In this document: positions 24,205 to 35,725 of the stretch, piece after piece
How positions within the stretch are numbered: the first letter of the stretch is position 1
Layout: every line of letters begins with the position of its first letter
Assembly (NCBI GenBank): GCA_037176705.1
Contig: CM073885.1
Location: forward strand, 165,406,290 to 165,470,289
Length of the DNA stretch: 64,000 nt
Direction of reading: 5' to 3'
From: Molossus alvarezi
Taxonomy: Eukaryota; Chordata; Mammalia; Chiroptera; Molossidae
Made by a program: the position numbers and the translations under genes
The notes under the pieces: generated by a model
Database searches by the model: none
What the model was told of the DNA's origin: nothing
Seen by the model: the letters and a program-made list of their open reading frames with translations, nothing else

Positions 24205-24524
24205 AACAGGGCCTCTGGTTCGGAAGAGTTCTTAGAAATACTTTAGTCCATTCAGGGGTCTTGGCTCCTTGAGAATCTCATGAAAGTTAAGAATCTTTTC
24301 CCAAGAAACCTATACTATTTCACATAGAGTTTCAAGGCCTTCATGGAACCACTGATGCGGACCTCAGCTGTTTCCAGGGACAGGCTGTGAAAAGTCAGGG
24401 ACACGAACCCCCACTACAAATCTTCAGATGCACAATTAAGTGCTGCATGAGTAAAAGCTTAATAATCTATAAAAAGGACAAAGGCTGTTAAGTGGGGGAA
24501 AGACTGCTGAGAAGACAGGCTTTT
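24205..24524. other. unassigned intronic sequence
   Basis: Nothing recognised. Confidence 0.4.
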
Positions 24525-24540
24525 AAAGGGCCGTATTTCT

Positions 24541-24759
24541 GCCCTGGCCAGTTCAGCTCAGAGGTTAGAGTGTCGGCCTGCGGTCCAGAGAGACCCAGGT
24601 TCGGTTCCCGCTAAGGGCATGTACCTCGGTTGCAGTTTGCCCCTGGCCTTGGTTGGTCATGCGGGTGGCAGCCACTCCATGTGTCCCTTTCATGTCGATG
24701 TTTCTCTCTCCCTCCCACTCTACCTGAACAAAAGGTGGAAAAATGTCCTCGGGTGAGGA

Positions 24760-24795
<36 letters not shown>

Positions 24796-24798
24796 AAT
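24541..24798 (+). mobile_element. Ves-type SINE, class A
   Basis: Tail GTCCTCGGGTGAGGATTAAA with an (AAAT)n run. The 16-bp target duplication AAAGGGCCGTATTTCT / AAAGGGCTGTATTTCT has one mismatch. Confidence 0.95.
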
Positions 24799-25104
24799 AA
24801 AGGGCTGTATTTCTTACATAAAGTAACTTTAAACAGCACTCACTTTCTTTTTCAGAAAAGTCCATTTCCTTTTAACATTCATATATACCCCAAACAAAGA
24901 AAACATCTTCTGCATCAGGTTGTCTCAACAGCAGCTCAAACACAGCCTGTCCAGAATGGGCTCATCTTCTCTCATTTCCCTTGACATCTTTTCTTTTCTT
25001 ATTTATTTATTTTTTTTTTACCAATAACCATACCTTTTAATAGTCTCATTAGATAATTGCTTTTTCCTTACTCATTCCATTTTTAATACCCTTTTTCCCA
25101 TTTA

Positions 25105-25330
25105 TTTACTTATATTTCAAATTCTATTTATTTATTTTTATGACAGATGTTTCTCCTTTTCCCCCCATTGCACCCTCCCCCCCTCCCTCCCCGCCCCGTG
25201 CCCAGCTTTGTTGTCCATGTCCATTGGTTATGCATACATGCATATCAGTTCTGTGGTTTATCTCCCCCGCACCCCGTCTTTCTACCTGTCAGGAGCATCA
25301 CTATTATCTCGATCAACCAGACCCAACAGT
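25105..25330 (-). mobile_element. L1 3'-end fragment
   Basis: ACAGATGTTTCTCCTTTTCC, GTCCATTGGTTATGCATACA and CTGTGGTTTATC are the reverse of the young L1 3' UTR seen in this window at 35560 and 41720. Confidence 0.8.
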
Positions 25331-26278
25331 TCCATTTGTCTTTAACTCCTTCTTTTTCTTCTCCTTCAGTTAGAAACCTAGGAATTAATAACCAAGTAAG
25401 TCCTGCCATGCTTCAGTCATGTATACTCTAGCTCTTTCTTGGTACCACCTGTGTAATGGGCACTGGAGATACAAAGATAAACAAAACACACCATGACCCC
25501 GAGGAGCTCAGTCAAGTGTCCCTTCCTTGATTTTTTTATAGCTATGATCGATGTTTGAGATCTTCATCATTCTGTAATCGCCTTTCTACAATCTGCCCCT
25601 GACTGCCCTTCCTTCACTGCATTCCTTTCCTCCCAAGGCTCCAATTTAAAAAACATTTTGCTGAGCAATATGGTCTCTAAAACAATAAATTCGTCATGTG
25701 ATTCCCAGGCTGGAAATCTTTCTGTTGAGTTCTGGGTCTCTGCAGAAAACCTGTGGGCTTGACTCTGATCATCGGAGACCTGTGCATCTTCAGGAGAAGC
25801 TCTACTGACCTTCAGGGATCCCCTGGATCCCAAGCACCCTCTAGAATAATTTCACTGCTTTAGTAAAACTGGGCCTGAAACGTATTCGTGTTCATTCCTG
25901 GCCCCGCCACTTCTGCATTAGTCTCTCTCTTCCTTTCTACACATCCTCAGAGTGACAGCACAAGTCCCGCCCCTTTCCAAAAATGTTCCAAGAAATTATA
26001 TCTCATGGTGATCATGCATTGATATAGTCCAGTGTTTGTATAAATCACTCCTTTTGGCACTAAATCATACATATTCGTAGTTTTATTTATTTATTTATTT
26101 AGTCTCTCCAAACTAACTACAATTTCTTTACGGTCTGTAAAAAAAAGCATGCATTTTTCTTATTTACTTTCATGCATCCATTCACTTAATATGTATTCAC
26201 TGGGGTCTCACATCGTGCCATGCGCTGGACCAGGCTGAAGGGGTCTCCTGTGCTTTGACATGGTAAAGCCCTAAACAA
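25331..26278. other. unassigned intronic sequence
   Basis: No element recognised, apart from an (ATTT)n run at about 26085-26102. Confidence 0.45.
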
Positions 26279-26280
26279 AT

Positions 26281-26401
26281 TTTTTTTTTTTTTTTTTTGG
26301 TACGTGCCCCTAGCAGGAACCGAACCTGGGACGCTCTGGTCCGCAGGCTGATGTTCCAACCACTGAGCAAAACCGGCCACTGAGCCAAACTGGCCAGGGC
26401 T
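26281..26401 (-). mobile_element. short Ves SINE: tRNA head plus poly(A), internal duplication
   Basis: The same head-only structure as 1924-2028, with A tract joined at GGGGCACGTACC. Here the first part of the head is repeated (CACTGAGCAAAACCGGCCA, then CACTGAGCCAAACTGGCCA). Confidence 0.82.
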
Positions 26402-27251
26402 GAACAAATATTTTTTGATAAATAAGCGTGATCCCTTCTGCTAGTAAGTGGCATATTTAAGAAAAATAATTTGTAAAAGTTCTCTTATTTTTACATCATG
26501 TAGTCACAGAAATCCCATAATTTTCAAATAGCCCCTAGGTATCACCTATTGAGAGTTTCAGCAATCGGGCTGCAGATGGATTTAGAAAATATTCACTTGC
26601 TTCTACTATTTAGAATTTAATGTAACTTTTGTACTTCCTACTAAAAGACGATTCCCCCCTTTTTAAGGCTCACATTTCACTTTTCTCCAATTTGGTATAA
26701 AATGCCGAACATAAATAAAATCGAAAACAATTTAGCTACTTCGCATCTATAATAATTCCAGAGTTATGAATAAGCCCGAAACTCCCCGGATTTGACCAGC
26801 TGTATTAGTAAAAATTTAGAAAAGTGGGCGGTTTATTATGATTTACTTGCACAGACTTCTGTTGAGGGCTTATATAATTTAGTTTACTAATATGCCCATA
26901 AAAAGAACATTACAATAAAATAAATATTCAAGTGAATAAATAAATATCACTGTGACTGTTCTCTTGAATAACAATAAGCAATAAGCATTATAGTCCCAGA
27001 TGTTTACTTTAATAGAGCCTGAAGAGATAGCTAGGCCATTGGGTGATCATCACGGCTCCTGATGCACTTTTTATACCAAGATGATACTAAACAGAAAATG
27101 GCCATTCTGTCTGCATGCCATCCATCATCTGTACAGCTCCTATCCATCACAATCTGTAGCAGTGACACTAATGTTTTGGAGTTAAAGAGACTCCTGATTT
27201 TTATTTTAAAGAAAAAAATAAATAAAAGGAAAGAAAGAAAAAGCCTTTGAA
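26402..27251. other. unassigned AT-rich intronic sequence
   Basis: Nothing recognised. Confidence 0.45.
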
Positions 27252-27270
27252 GAGAATTCTGCTTTTAATT

Positions 27271-27488
27271 TTTTTTTTTTTGCATTTATTTTCAGATAGA
27301 GCTGGAGGGAGAGGGAGAGAGAGAAACATCGACATGAGAGAGACACATCGAGTGGCTGCCACTCACACAACCCAACCAGGGCCAGGGACAAACTGCAACC
27401 GAGGCACATGCCCCCAGCAGGAGCTGAACCCCGGGCCTCTCCGGTCCGCAGGACAACACTCCAACCGCTGAGCCAAACCAGCCAGGGC
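27271..27488 (-). mobile_element. Ves-type SINE, class A
   Basis: Reverse copy with a 19-bp target duplication, GAGAATTCTGCTTTTAATT (27252-27270) against GAGAATTCTGTTTTTAATT (27489-27507). The GTCCTCGGGTGAGGAT module is absent and the A tract follows TGCAAAAA directly. Confidence 0.94.
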
Positions 27489-27617
27489 GAGAATTCTGTT
27501 TTTAATTGAGCCAGACATTACGTGTGAAAACCTGCAGAGAAAAAGCAGCTGCTGATGGTGGGCTCACCTCCCTCGGTTTCCCCTTCTTCTGGATCTTCTG
27601 TAAATTTTCCCCGCCTA

Positions 27618-27839
27618 GCCCAGCTGGTGTGGCTCAGTGGTTGAGTGTCGACCCATGCACCAGGAGGTCACTGGTTCGATTCCCAGTCAGGACACATGCC
27701 AAGGTTGTGGGCCTGATCCCCAGTGCGGGGCGTGCAGGAGGCGGCAGGTTGATGTTCTTTCTCATCAATGTTTCTATTTCTCTCTCCCTCTCCCTTCCTC
27801 TCTCTCTCTAACAGCAATAAAGAATAAACAAACAAATAA
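27618..27839 (+). mobile_element. Ves-type SINE, class B
   Basis: Head GCCCAGCTGGTGTGGCTCAG, CCATGCACCAGGAGGTCACT, CT-rich stretch, AATAAAGAATAAACAAACAA tail. Confidence 0.9.
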
Positions 27840-28193
27840 ATTCTCCCTGCCTTGGTAGTAGCTCAGCAATGCAGATGTTGAGTATACTTTGTTTCGTTTG
27901 TCTTTTCACAGAGGCTTGTTCTGAATTCACTCTAGCTCCACACTTTGATTATGGAGTCACTCCTAATCTAGTCTTTCTAACTAATGACCTTGGATTGATT
28001 CTCAATAGCTCAACACTCAATATCTTCGTCTTCCTTTTTTGGTCTATTCTGCCCATGTAGAAAGTCTCTCAGAACCAGATTCTTTTGCCACTCTTTGACC
28101 CCGTGACCTTTTAGGTTACAGTTGTCTGTGCAACTGCCTATCTGGTCTCCTTGTCACTAAGATCTCTCAAATCTAGTCTTGAGTAAGACTATG
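27840..28193. other. unassigned intronic sequence
   Basis: Nothing recognised. Confidence 0.4.
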
Positions 28194-28722
28194 CCTTGGT
28201 CTGTTTGACCTGCTGTAACAGAACAGAAGCCTGGATGGCTTATAAACAACAGAAATTTAAATATTAATTAATTGATTTAAGAGAGAGTGGGGAAGAGAGG
28301 GAGGGAGGGAGGGAGGGAGGGAGACAGAGAGAAGCATCATTATGTTTCCACTTATTGATTTATTCATTGGTTGCTTCTTGTATGTGCCTGAACTGGGGAC
28401 CGAACTCACAACCTCGGCATATCAGCATGATGCTCTAACCAACTGAGCTACCTGGCCAGGGCAACAGCAGAAATTTATTTTTACATTTCAGGAGACTGGA
28501 GCTGGTGTATCTGGTATCTGGTGAGAACCCGCTTCCTGGTTCCCAGACGTCGGTCTTCTTGCTGTGTCCTCGCATGGTGGACATCTCAGAGAGCAGGGGG
28601 GGGTTCTCTTTTATAAAATCATTCATCCCATTCTTGAGGGTGCTCCCAAAGGCACCACCTCCAAATACCATCAGATTAGGGATTAGGTTATCAACTTGTG
28701 ACTTTTGAGAGGACACATGCAA
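28194..28722 (-). mobile_element. MaLR (MLT1/MST-type) LTR with a SINE inside
   Basis: Reverse LTR: CTTGGTCTGTTTGACCTGCTG, GATGGCTTATAAACAACAGA, then GGTGAGAACCCGCTTCCTGG, CTTCTTGCTGTGTCCTCGCA, ATTCATCCCATTCTTGAGGG, ACCACCTCCAAATACCATCA. Interrupted by the SINE at 28262-28461. Confidence 0.68.
28262..28461 (-). mobile_element. tRNA-derived SINE, class C
   Basis: Read on the minus strand, the head CCAGGTAGCTCAGTTGGTTA, GAGCATCATGCTGATATGCC, GAGGTTGTGAGTTCGGTCCC keeps A- and B-box-like elements closer to a parent tRNA than classes A and B do. A body and a (GGGA)n tract (about 28300-28323) follow. Flanking CAACAGAAATTTA / CAGCAGAAATTTA marks the insertion. Confidence 0.78.
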
Positions 28723-28726
28723 AATA

Positions 28727-28857
28727 AAGGGTGGGGCAAAAGTAGGTTTACAGTTGTGAGTCCACAAAATACAAGTGTTTCTTCTTATATTGTTATTCAT
28801 TAATTATTTTATTATTTTCCATATGAACCACTGTAAACGTACTTCTGCCCCTCCCTG
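28727..28857. mobile_element. mariner-like MITE (131 bp)
   Basis: Near-perfect terminal inverted repeats of about 28 bp: left GGGTGGGGCAAAAGTAGG, TTTACAGTTGT; right reverse complement CAGGGAGGGGCAGAAGTACG, TTTACAGTGGT. TA flanks both ends (28725-28726, 28858-28859). The AT-rich centre has no coding capacity. It lies just beyond the recognisable part of the MaLR LTR. Confidence 0.85.
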
Positions 28858-28859
28858 TA

Positions 28860-29155
28860 TAACATCCTGGAAATGAAAGAGCTAAATAGGAACCCCCTTG
28901 GCCATCCCTCATTCTGAAGTGGCAGGAAAGATGCTTAGTGGTATGCTATAGGAAGTCACAGCATCCACATGTCTACCCATTGGAGGGGAGATATTCATTT
29001 TTAGCTTTGACCCAATCAGGAAGTTACTTTTTCACCCAATGGAAGCTGACCAGAACCCTTTTCAAAATGGCAGTAGAGTCAAAGGCTGCTGGTCCAATGA
29101 CTCGAGTATATAGTGACTGAAGGTGGGACAGGCAGTCACAGCACCGTGCCAACAA
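28860..29155. other. unassigned intronic sequence
   Basis: Nothing recognised. Confidence 0.4.
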
Positions 29156-29168
29156 GAAGAGCTGCCTT

Positions 29169-29377
29169 GCCCAGTCGGTGTGGCTCACTGGTTGAGTATC
29201 AATCCATGCACCAAGAGGTTGCCAATTGGATTCCTTGTCAGGGCACATGCCCAGGGTGTGGGCCAGATCCTCAGTGGGGGGGCATGCAGGAGGCAGCCAA
29301 TCAATGTTCTCTCTCATCGATGTTTCTATCTCTCTCTCCCTCTCCCTTCCTCTCTAAAATCAATAAAGAAAAAAAAA
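29169..29377 (+). mobile_element. Ves-type SINE, class B
   Basis: Head CCCAGTCGGTGTGGCTCACT, tail TAAAATCAATAAAGAAAA. Target duplication AAGAGCTGCCTT / AAGAGCTATCTT. Confidence 0.9.
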
Positions 29378-30338
29378 AAGAGCTATCTTCCCACCGTTAA
29401 GAAAGCTAAGCTGCAGATACTTCTTAGAGAATGTTTGGGAAAAGCAAAGTGTCCTTAATATGATTTTCAAAAGACATGATGCTTAAAGTAAACTGTGAAA
29501 ATATAAACCAGTAAAAATAAAAACATATTTCTGGATTGTAATATAATTAAAAAAAGGAAAAAAAAAAACAACTTAGCACAAGACAGAACCTGTGTTGCTG
29601 CACAGCAAAAATCAGAATGTGGGCAAAGCAGAGCAGAGCAACGCAGACCGAGCAGGCAGGGGACTACGGCCTAGCTGCAGGTGCTGGGAGGAATGGGTGC
29701 CCGATAAACAGACATGCACACTCCACAGCATATCATTTGAACGTAATTTATTCCTGTCTGGGTGGGCTCCAAGTTAGCCAGGCACAGGACCGCTCTATAA
29801 TCGTCTTGTCAAACTGGTCTTGTCAGGTTGAGGACTCCTCCTCACGTTATTAGAGCAACTGATACTCCTGATGTTGCTGGTATTAAAAAGGTAATAAGCA
29901 TGACTGGAAGAGGCTGTGCAGAAAAGAACACTGTTTCTGTTCAAAAGAGGTGAGATGATGGATGATTTTTTTCCCCTTCTATGTTTTCCAACCATTCCTA
30001 ATGCTTATTACATTTTATTTACAAAGTAAATAAATAAACATCAAATGCAAATGGTACAAAGAAGAAGCAATATGCTCTAAAATGTAATAAAAAGCATAAC
30101 AAACATTTTCTTTTTAAACTTGGGGATTTTATCATTAATCCCGACAACAACGGGACAAACGTCCACATGAAGGCGGGGATGGGGTGCCACGTGCCATGAG
30201 AGGGTCTTAGAATAAAATCATCCTGAGTGGCACTTGGCTCCTTCTAGTTTTCTTTCTAACAGCATGTTGCTTATTTTCCCTATAAAGCAAATGTACAATT
30301 TTTTTTAATCTCATATGATTTATGAAGAAAACTTTTAC
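29378..30338. other. intronic sequence downstream of exon 3
   Basis: AT-rich, with no transposable element recognised in the roughly 950 bp following the exon 3 donor on the coding strand. Confidence 0.45.
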
Positions 30339-30425
30339 CTAAAATTCTTATATTCTTGTACTTGTCGTTTCCACGGGCAGCTCTGTATATTTCTGACAAT
30401 CTGAAGATAGTCATCCTCTGAATAC
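30339..30425 (-). CDS. ST8SIA6: ST8SIA6 coding exon 3 (stem region)
   Basis: This 87-bp exon has an acceptor CTCTTAG|G and a donor TTTTAG|GTAAAA, which is weaker than those of exons 2 and 4. One base completes the codon from exon 2, 28 full codons follow, and the last two bases (AG) are completed by exon 4, so both flanking introns are phase 2. The peptide begins YSEDDYLQIVRNIQSCPWKR and ends with EYKNF, then Arg across the junction. This matches the stem segment just before AKLASCC in ST8SIA6, and the phases join seamlessly to exons 2 and 4. One cysteine is present. A second frame is also open but has no homology I recognise. Large introns surround the exon (29.5 kb downstream, 30.9 kb upstream), and no SINE lies within about 900 bp. 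Confidence 0.93.
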
Positions 30426-31508
30426 CTAAGAGTCAAATGTGAATGAAGTTAGAAAATAAAGCTCTCACATACTGCTAAGCACATTTACACACGTTCTAAA
30501 GGACACTTTAAAAACACACTCATTTTAATCCTCTAAGTCTTTTCTAATATAAAAGTGAAATAAGAAAATACGTACCGATTTCAAAACTTCCAGGAACGTG
30601 AAATTCACAAAGAATGATTATGCTGATTTAGGAATGTGTAATCTGCACCTAGCGTAAGTCATGTCTAGTATTTCAAGCAATGACAGCACACCAACCCTCA
30701 TTCATATGTATGGCCATTTCATCTTAGCTTCAACTCATTGACAAATAAATATATTTGTTATAGGTGTTTTTCAGAGTCTAAGTTGATACATTTACCTTGT
30801 AATATATAGATAAAATTTCTCCAAAATAATCATCTTAAATTTTAATTCTGAACAGTACATTAAAAAAAACAGATTGGGCTCAATTAAGAGAGAGAGAGAT
30901 TGACATTAAAATCTATAGGCACAGTGGTACAGTTTGGCAGGATCCCAATCCCCAGTAGATTTCCGTCTACCTGAAATTTTTTCAATAAGTGTTAAGACCT
31001 TTAATCACAGAATAGCTTTTAGTCATTAGTCTTTAAGGGTTATCATTTAAAATGCAGATATCCTTTTGGGTAAAAAAATATCCTTAAATTTTCTTTCAAT
31101 TAATATCTTAGTCATTAATTGTCAGCTATTTGAGAGCAAGGGTCTGTGATAAGAAGATAAAGTATATGTTGGTGAGCGGGTGGGAAAGGAACAGGAGAGT
31201 AAAGAATCTGGTCAGGAAAGTCGCTCCCCTCAAGCCCTTACAGCAAAATGCAGATCCTCCAAAGTTGTCTGAGAAAGGAGGTATTTGTTATAGGCAGGGA
31301 TGGTAGTCAACCAAGCAACTCCTTTGCCCCTGAAATTTACCTACCTTTTGGATTTCTCTCTCTCTTTTCATAATGCTGCCAAGGTTAATCAAAATTATTC
31401 TCCCTTGATTCCCATTGGCCCTGCTAAGAATAACTTAAAATAAATCTTGAAAAAAATTAGCTAAATATGAAAGAAGAAGCAAAGCAAAGAACTACCAAAA
31501 GAAAAGAT
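30426..31508. other. intronic sequence upstream of exon 3
   Basis: About 1.1 kb without recognised repeats except a short (GA)n at 30889-30900. The exon 3 acceptor tract is next to 30426. Confidence 0.45.
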
Positions 31509-31525
31509 TAAAAATAGTTTTTCTT

Positions 31526-31629
31526 GTGCCCTGGCTGGGTTGCTCAGTTAGGTAGAATGTCTACCTGTACACCAAAAGTTGTGGGTTCTACTTCCGGTCA
31601 GGGCTAATATGGAAGGCAACTGATTGATG

Positions 31630-31695
<66 letters not shown>

Positions 31696-31766
31696 TGTCT
31701 TTTTTCCCCCTTTCCTCTCTCTCTAAAAATCAATTTTAAAAACATATCCTTGGGTGAGGATTTAAA
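31526..31766 (+). mobile_element. Ves-like SINE with a (TC)n(TG)n microsatellite
   Basis: Head GCCCTGGCTGGGTTGCTCAG, B-box-like GTTGTGGGTTCTACTTCCGG, expanded (TC)n(TG)n at 31634-31699, tail ATCCTTGGGTGAGGATTT. Flanked by AAATAGTTTTT and AAACAGTTTTT. Confidence 0.85.
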
Positions 31767-31778
31767 AAAACAGTTTTT

Positions 31779-32027
31779 GCCCTGGCCAGTTTGGCTCAGC
31801 GGTTAGAGCGTCGGCCCACAGACCAGAGAGGCCTGAGTTCGGTTCCCACTAGGGGCATGTGCCTTGGTTGCAGTTTGTTCCCGGCCCTGGTTGGGGTCAT
31901 GTCGGAGGCAGCCAGTCGATGTGTCTCTCTCACATCGATGTTTCTCTCTCTCTCTCTCTTCCTCCTTCTCACCCTCCACTCTATCTGAAGATAAATGCAA
32001 AAATGTCCTCGGGTGAGGATAAAAAAA
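31779..32027 (+). mobile_element. Ves-type SINE, class A, tandem to the previous one
   Basis: Complete copy with tail GTCCTCGGGTGAGGATAAAA. The next occurrence of the target-like ATAGTTTTACTT follows at 32037, so it used the same site as its neighbour. Confidence 0.92.
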
Positions 32028-32329
32028 ATAATAATAATAGTTTTACTTATACACAAGCTTCCAACCTTAACAGATTTAGTTCATTCCCATAAGCTCTAAC
32101 ACTGCTACTAGTACACCAAGCATCTTGAAATATATAAGCACTAGCCCTAAAGCTCTGTCTAAGTGTGACACTTCCCAACTGGAGCAAAGACTGCTGGTCT
32201 CTACATTGTGGTAGACACCCAGAAATCTTCTGCAATACAGGCTGAATGAAAAGTTTACAGAGAATCATTCAATTGTGAGAAAACCTCAAGTAGCCTAATA
32301 TTTGTGAAATGATGGTCCTAGCAAGAAAG
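32028..32329. other. unassigned intronic sequence
   Basis: Nothing recognised. Confidence 0.4.
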
Positions 32330-34358
32330 AAGGGACAAAAAGTTTTCTGAAATAATTTTGGTGGAAATTTTTCCAAATCTAATGAAAACTATAAACCCCA
32401 AAATTCAAAAAGCTCAACAAACCTAAAGCACATAAATACAGGTGGAAAAATACACCAAGGCACCTAATAAAATTTCTTTAAACCAGTGATGAAGAGAAAA
32501 ATCTTAAAAGTAGAGAAAAAAGACTCATTATGTACATAGAAACAAAGACAAGAATTACAGCAGACTTCTTATGAAAAACAATACACGTCAGAAGGCAGTG
32601 AAACAATGTCATTAAAATACAGAACAGCATTTAGGGAGACTGTCAACCAAGAATTCTATACTCAGCAAACCTTACAAAGAATGAAGATAAAATATTAATT
32701 TTTTCAGCTATATTAAGCCTAGAAGAATGCATACCAGCAAACCTGCAGTACAAGGAATGCTAAAGGAAGTCCTTCAGGCAGAAGAAAAATGAAACCAGAT
32801 TGAAAACTGGATTGACACAAGGTAATGAAGAGAACTGTGAATATGTAAATATATACAGAAGATTTTTTCTTATTTTTCCAGATAATTGACTGTTTAAAGT
32901 AAATATAACAATAATATATTGGGAGTTTATAACATATTTAGAAATAAATGCATGGCAACTATAGAATAAAGGCCAGAAAAGAGGTGGGGGTGACAGGTAG
33001 GAGGTAGAAGTGGTATAAGTCACTTGAAAGTGGGTGCTGATAAGAACACAGTAAACAGTGTGTTAAAATGTAATTATAAGATTATTCAGTCCAAGAGTAA
33101 GCAGAGAAAGAGGGAAAGGAAACAAAAAGCAGTCTGACAGAACACAAAGATGGTAGATTTAAACCCAACCATATGAATAATCACATTAAATATAAATAAT
33201 CTAAACACACCAATTAAAGACAGAGAATGCCAGATTGGCTATTTTAAAAACAGGAACCGATCATATATCATACACAAGAAATCCATTTCATATAAATAAT
33301 GTTAAAAGTAAAATGATAGGAAAAGATGTACTACAGTAGAGCTAATTAAAACGAAGCCAGAGTGGCTATATTCATATCTAAGTAAATTTCTGAACAAGGA
33401 ATACTGACATGAAAAAATAGGATAAGAACATATTGATAAAATAAAATTGAAAGCTGAATCATTAAAAATCAATAAAATTGATAAATGTTTTGCCACACGG
33501 GTCAGGTAAGAGAGAGAATACACAAATAAGCAAGATGTGACCAGTGAAAGAGGCGGCAGCACCAAGAGTTCTACAGACATTGAAATTAAAATAACTTTAT
33601 GCCAAAGAAGACAACTTGAAAGACAAAGTCTACCAGAGCTCACTCACGAACTTGATAACCTGAATAGTTCTACAGCTATTAATAAAATTGAATTTGTAAT
33701 TAAAATCCATCCTAAAAAAAAGCAATGCCCAGATGGTTTCAATAGAGATTTTTATCAAATATTTGAGAAATAGTAATATGAATGCTACACAAACCATCTT
33801 ATAAAATTGAAGCAAGGGAATACTTCCTAAATATTTTTTAATATGTGAAAAACATTTCCCTGATACCAAAACAGAAAAAGACATTAAAAATAAAGAAAAA
33901 AAATATAGATAAATATCCTTCATAAACATAGATGTAAAAATCCTCCAATACTAGCAAATTAAATTCAATAATATATAAAAAGGATAAAGAATTCTAAGTG
34001 TGTTATATCTCAGGAATCAAAGGTTCATTTATTTGAAAATTAATTGATGCAATCTCCATAATAGAATTTTTAAAAATAATAATCTTAATACAAGAAAGGA
34101 AAAAAGCATTTAGCCTAATTCAACATTCAGCCATGATAAATACTCTCAACAAACTCAGTATAGAAGTGAATTTATACAAGTTGATAAAGAACATCTACAA
34201 AAAAAAAAAAAAAAATTATCAGCTAGGATCATAGATGATTGTGAAGGACTGAATACTTTCCCCCTGAGATCAGGATCAAAGTAAGGATGTCTTCTTACCA
34301 TCTCTATAACTGGAGGTCTAATCAGTACAATAAGGCAAGAAAAATAAGTAACACTATC

Positions 34359-34580
34359 CTGCCCAGTCAGTATGGATCAGTAGATTGAAAGTCAACCTAC
34401 ACATCAAGAGGTCACCAATTTGATTCTTAGTCAGGGCACATGCCTGGGTTGCAGGCTTGATCCCCAATGGGGGGTGTGCAAAAGGCAGCTGATTGGTGTT
34501 TGTCATTGATGTTTCTCTCTCTCCCTTTCCCTTCCTCTCTCTCTAAAAAATTAATAAAAGCATATTAAAGAAAGAAAGAA
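34359..34580 (+). mobile_element. Ves-type SINE, class B, diverged
   Basis: Head GCCCAGTCAGTATGGATCAG, CACATCAAGAGGTCACC, tail CTCTAAAAAATTAATAAAAG. Inserted in the L1M with AACACTATC / AACAATGCTATC flanks. Confidence 0.85.
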
Positions 34581-34776
34581 AGGAAACAATGCTATCTAGA
34601 TTAAAAAGGAAGAACTAAACTATTTTTATTCAGAGAGAAGATGATGATCTGAGAAATCTACAAAATAAAGCTAGTAGAACTAATAATTTACCAAATTTTT
34701 AGGATACAAGATCAATGTACTGAAGCAACTACATTTCAATACATTAGCAAGAAACAACCTGAATTAAAATTTTAGA

Positions 34777-35725
34777 TCTTAGCTATTGTAAATAGTGCTG
34801 TTATGAACAAAGGGATACATATGTTCTTTCTGACTGGTGTTTCAGGCTTCTTAGGATATATTCCTAGAAGTGAAATCACTGTGTCAAATGGCAATTCAAT
34901 TTTTAATATTTTGAGGTAACACCATAGTGTTTTCCACAGTGGCTGCACCAGTCTGCATTCCCACCAGTAGGGTACTAGAGTCCCCTTTTCTCCACACCCT
35001 CACCAACACTTGTTTGATGATTTGTTGATGGCAGCCATTCTGACAGGTGTGAAGTGATACCTCCTAGTTGTTTTAATTTGCATCTCTCTGATGATTAGTG
35101 ATGTTGAGCATTTCTTCATATGTCTCTTAGCCATTTGTATGTCCTTTTTGGAGAGGTGTTTATTCAGGTCCTCTGCCCATTTTTTAATTGGGTTCTTTGT
35201 CTTCCTTTTGTTGAGTTGTATGAGCACTCTATATATTTTGGAAATTAACCCCTTATCTGATGCATCATTGGCAATTATGGTCAACCCAAGTGTCCATCAG
35301 TAGATGAGTGGATAAAAAAGCTGTGGTACATGTACACAATGGAATACTATGCAGCTGGAAAAAGAAAGCTCTCTTATCCTTTGAGACGGCATGGAAGGAC
35401 CTGGAGAGTATTATGCTAAGCGAAACAAGCCAAGCAGAGAAAGACAAATATCCCATGATCTCACTTATTTGTGGAATATAATGAACTAAACAAATCGATG
35501 AACAAAATTGACCCAGAGACATAGAGGTGGGGTACAGACTGACAAGCCTCAGAGAAGGGGGAGTTCAGGGGGCAGAGATAAACCACAGAACTGATATGCA
35601 TGGATGCATACCAATGGACATAGACAACAAAGCTGGGGATGAGTTGGGGGGATGGGGGGAGGGTGTCAATGGGGGGAAAATGAGAAACATCTGTAACAAA
35701 AACAAATTAATAAAGAAAATAAAAA
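34777..35725 (+). mobile_element. young L1 3' part with 5' inversion
   Basis: 34777-35282 is the reverse of an L1 ORF2 3' region (AGCTATTGTAAATAGTGCTG, GGTGTGAAGTGATACCTCC). 35283-35725 is in forward orientation (GTCCATCAGTAGATGAGTGG, GAATACTATGCAGCTGG, ending ATCTGTAACAAAAACAAATT and an A-rich tail). The inverted-then-forward arrangement is the signature of twin priming. Confidence 0.85.

Larger units (their letters stand above)
881..30338 (-). other. ST8SIA6: ST8SIA6 intron 3 (29.5 kb)
   Basis: The intron between exons 3 and 4 is defined by the donor at 30338-30337 and the acceptor at 882-881 on the minus strand, and it is phase 2. It is filled with SINEs in both orientations, MIR, MaLR and ERVL LTRs, L1 3' ends and anonymous sequence. 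No additional exon with splice borders and an open frame was found. Confidence 0.88.

Noticed and set aside
30339..30425. Alternative open frame (IQRMTIFRLSEIYRAARG) in exon 3
   Set aside because: It does not join in phase with exons 2 and 4, whereas the YSEDDYLQIV frame does and matches ST8SIA6.
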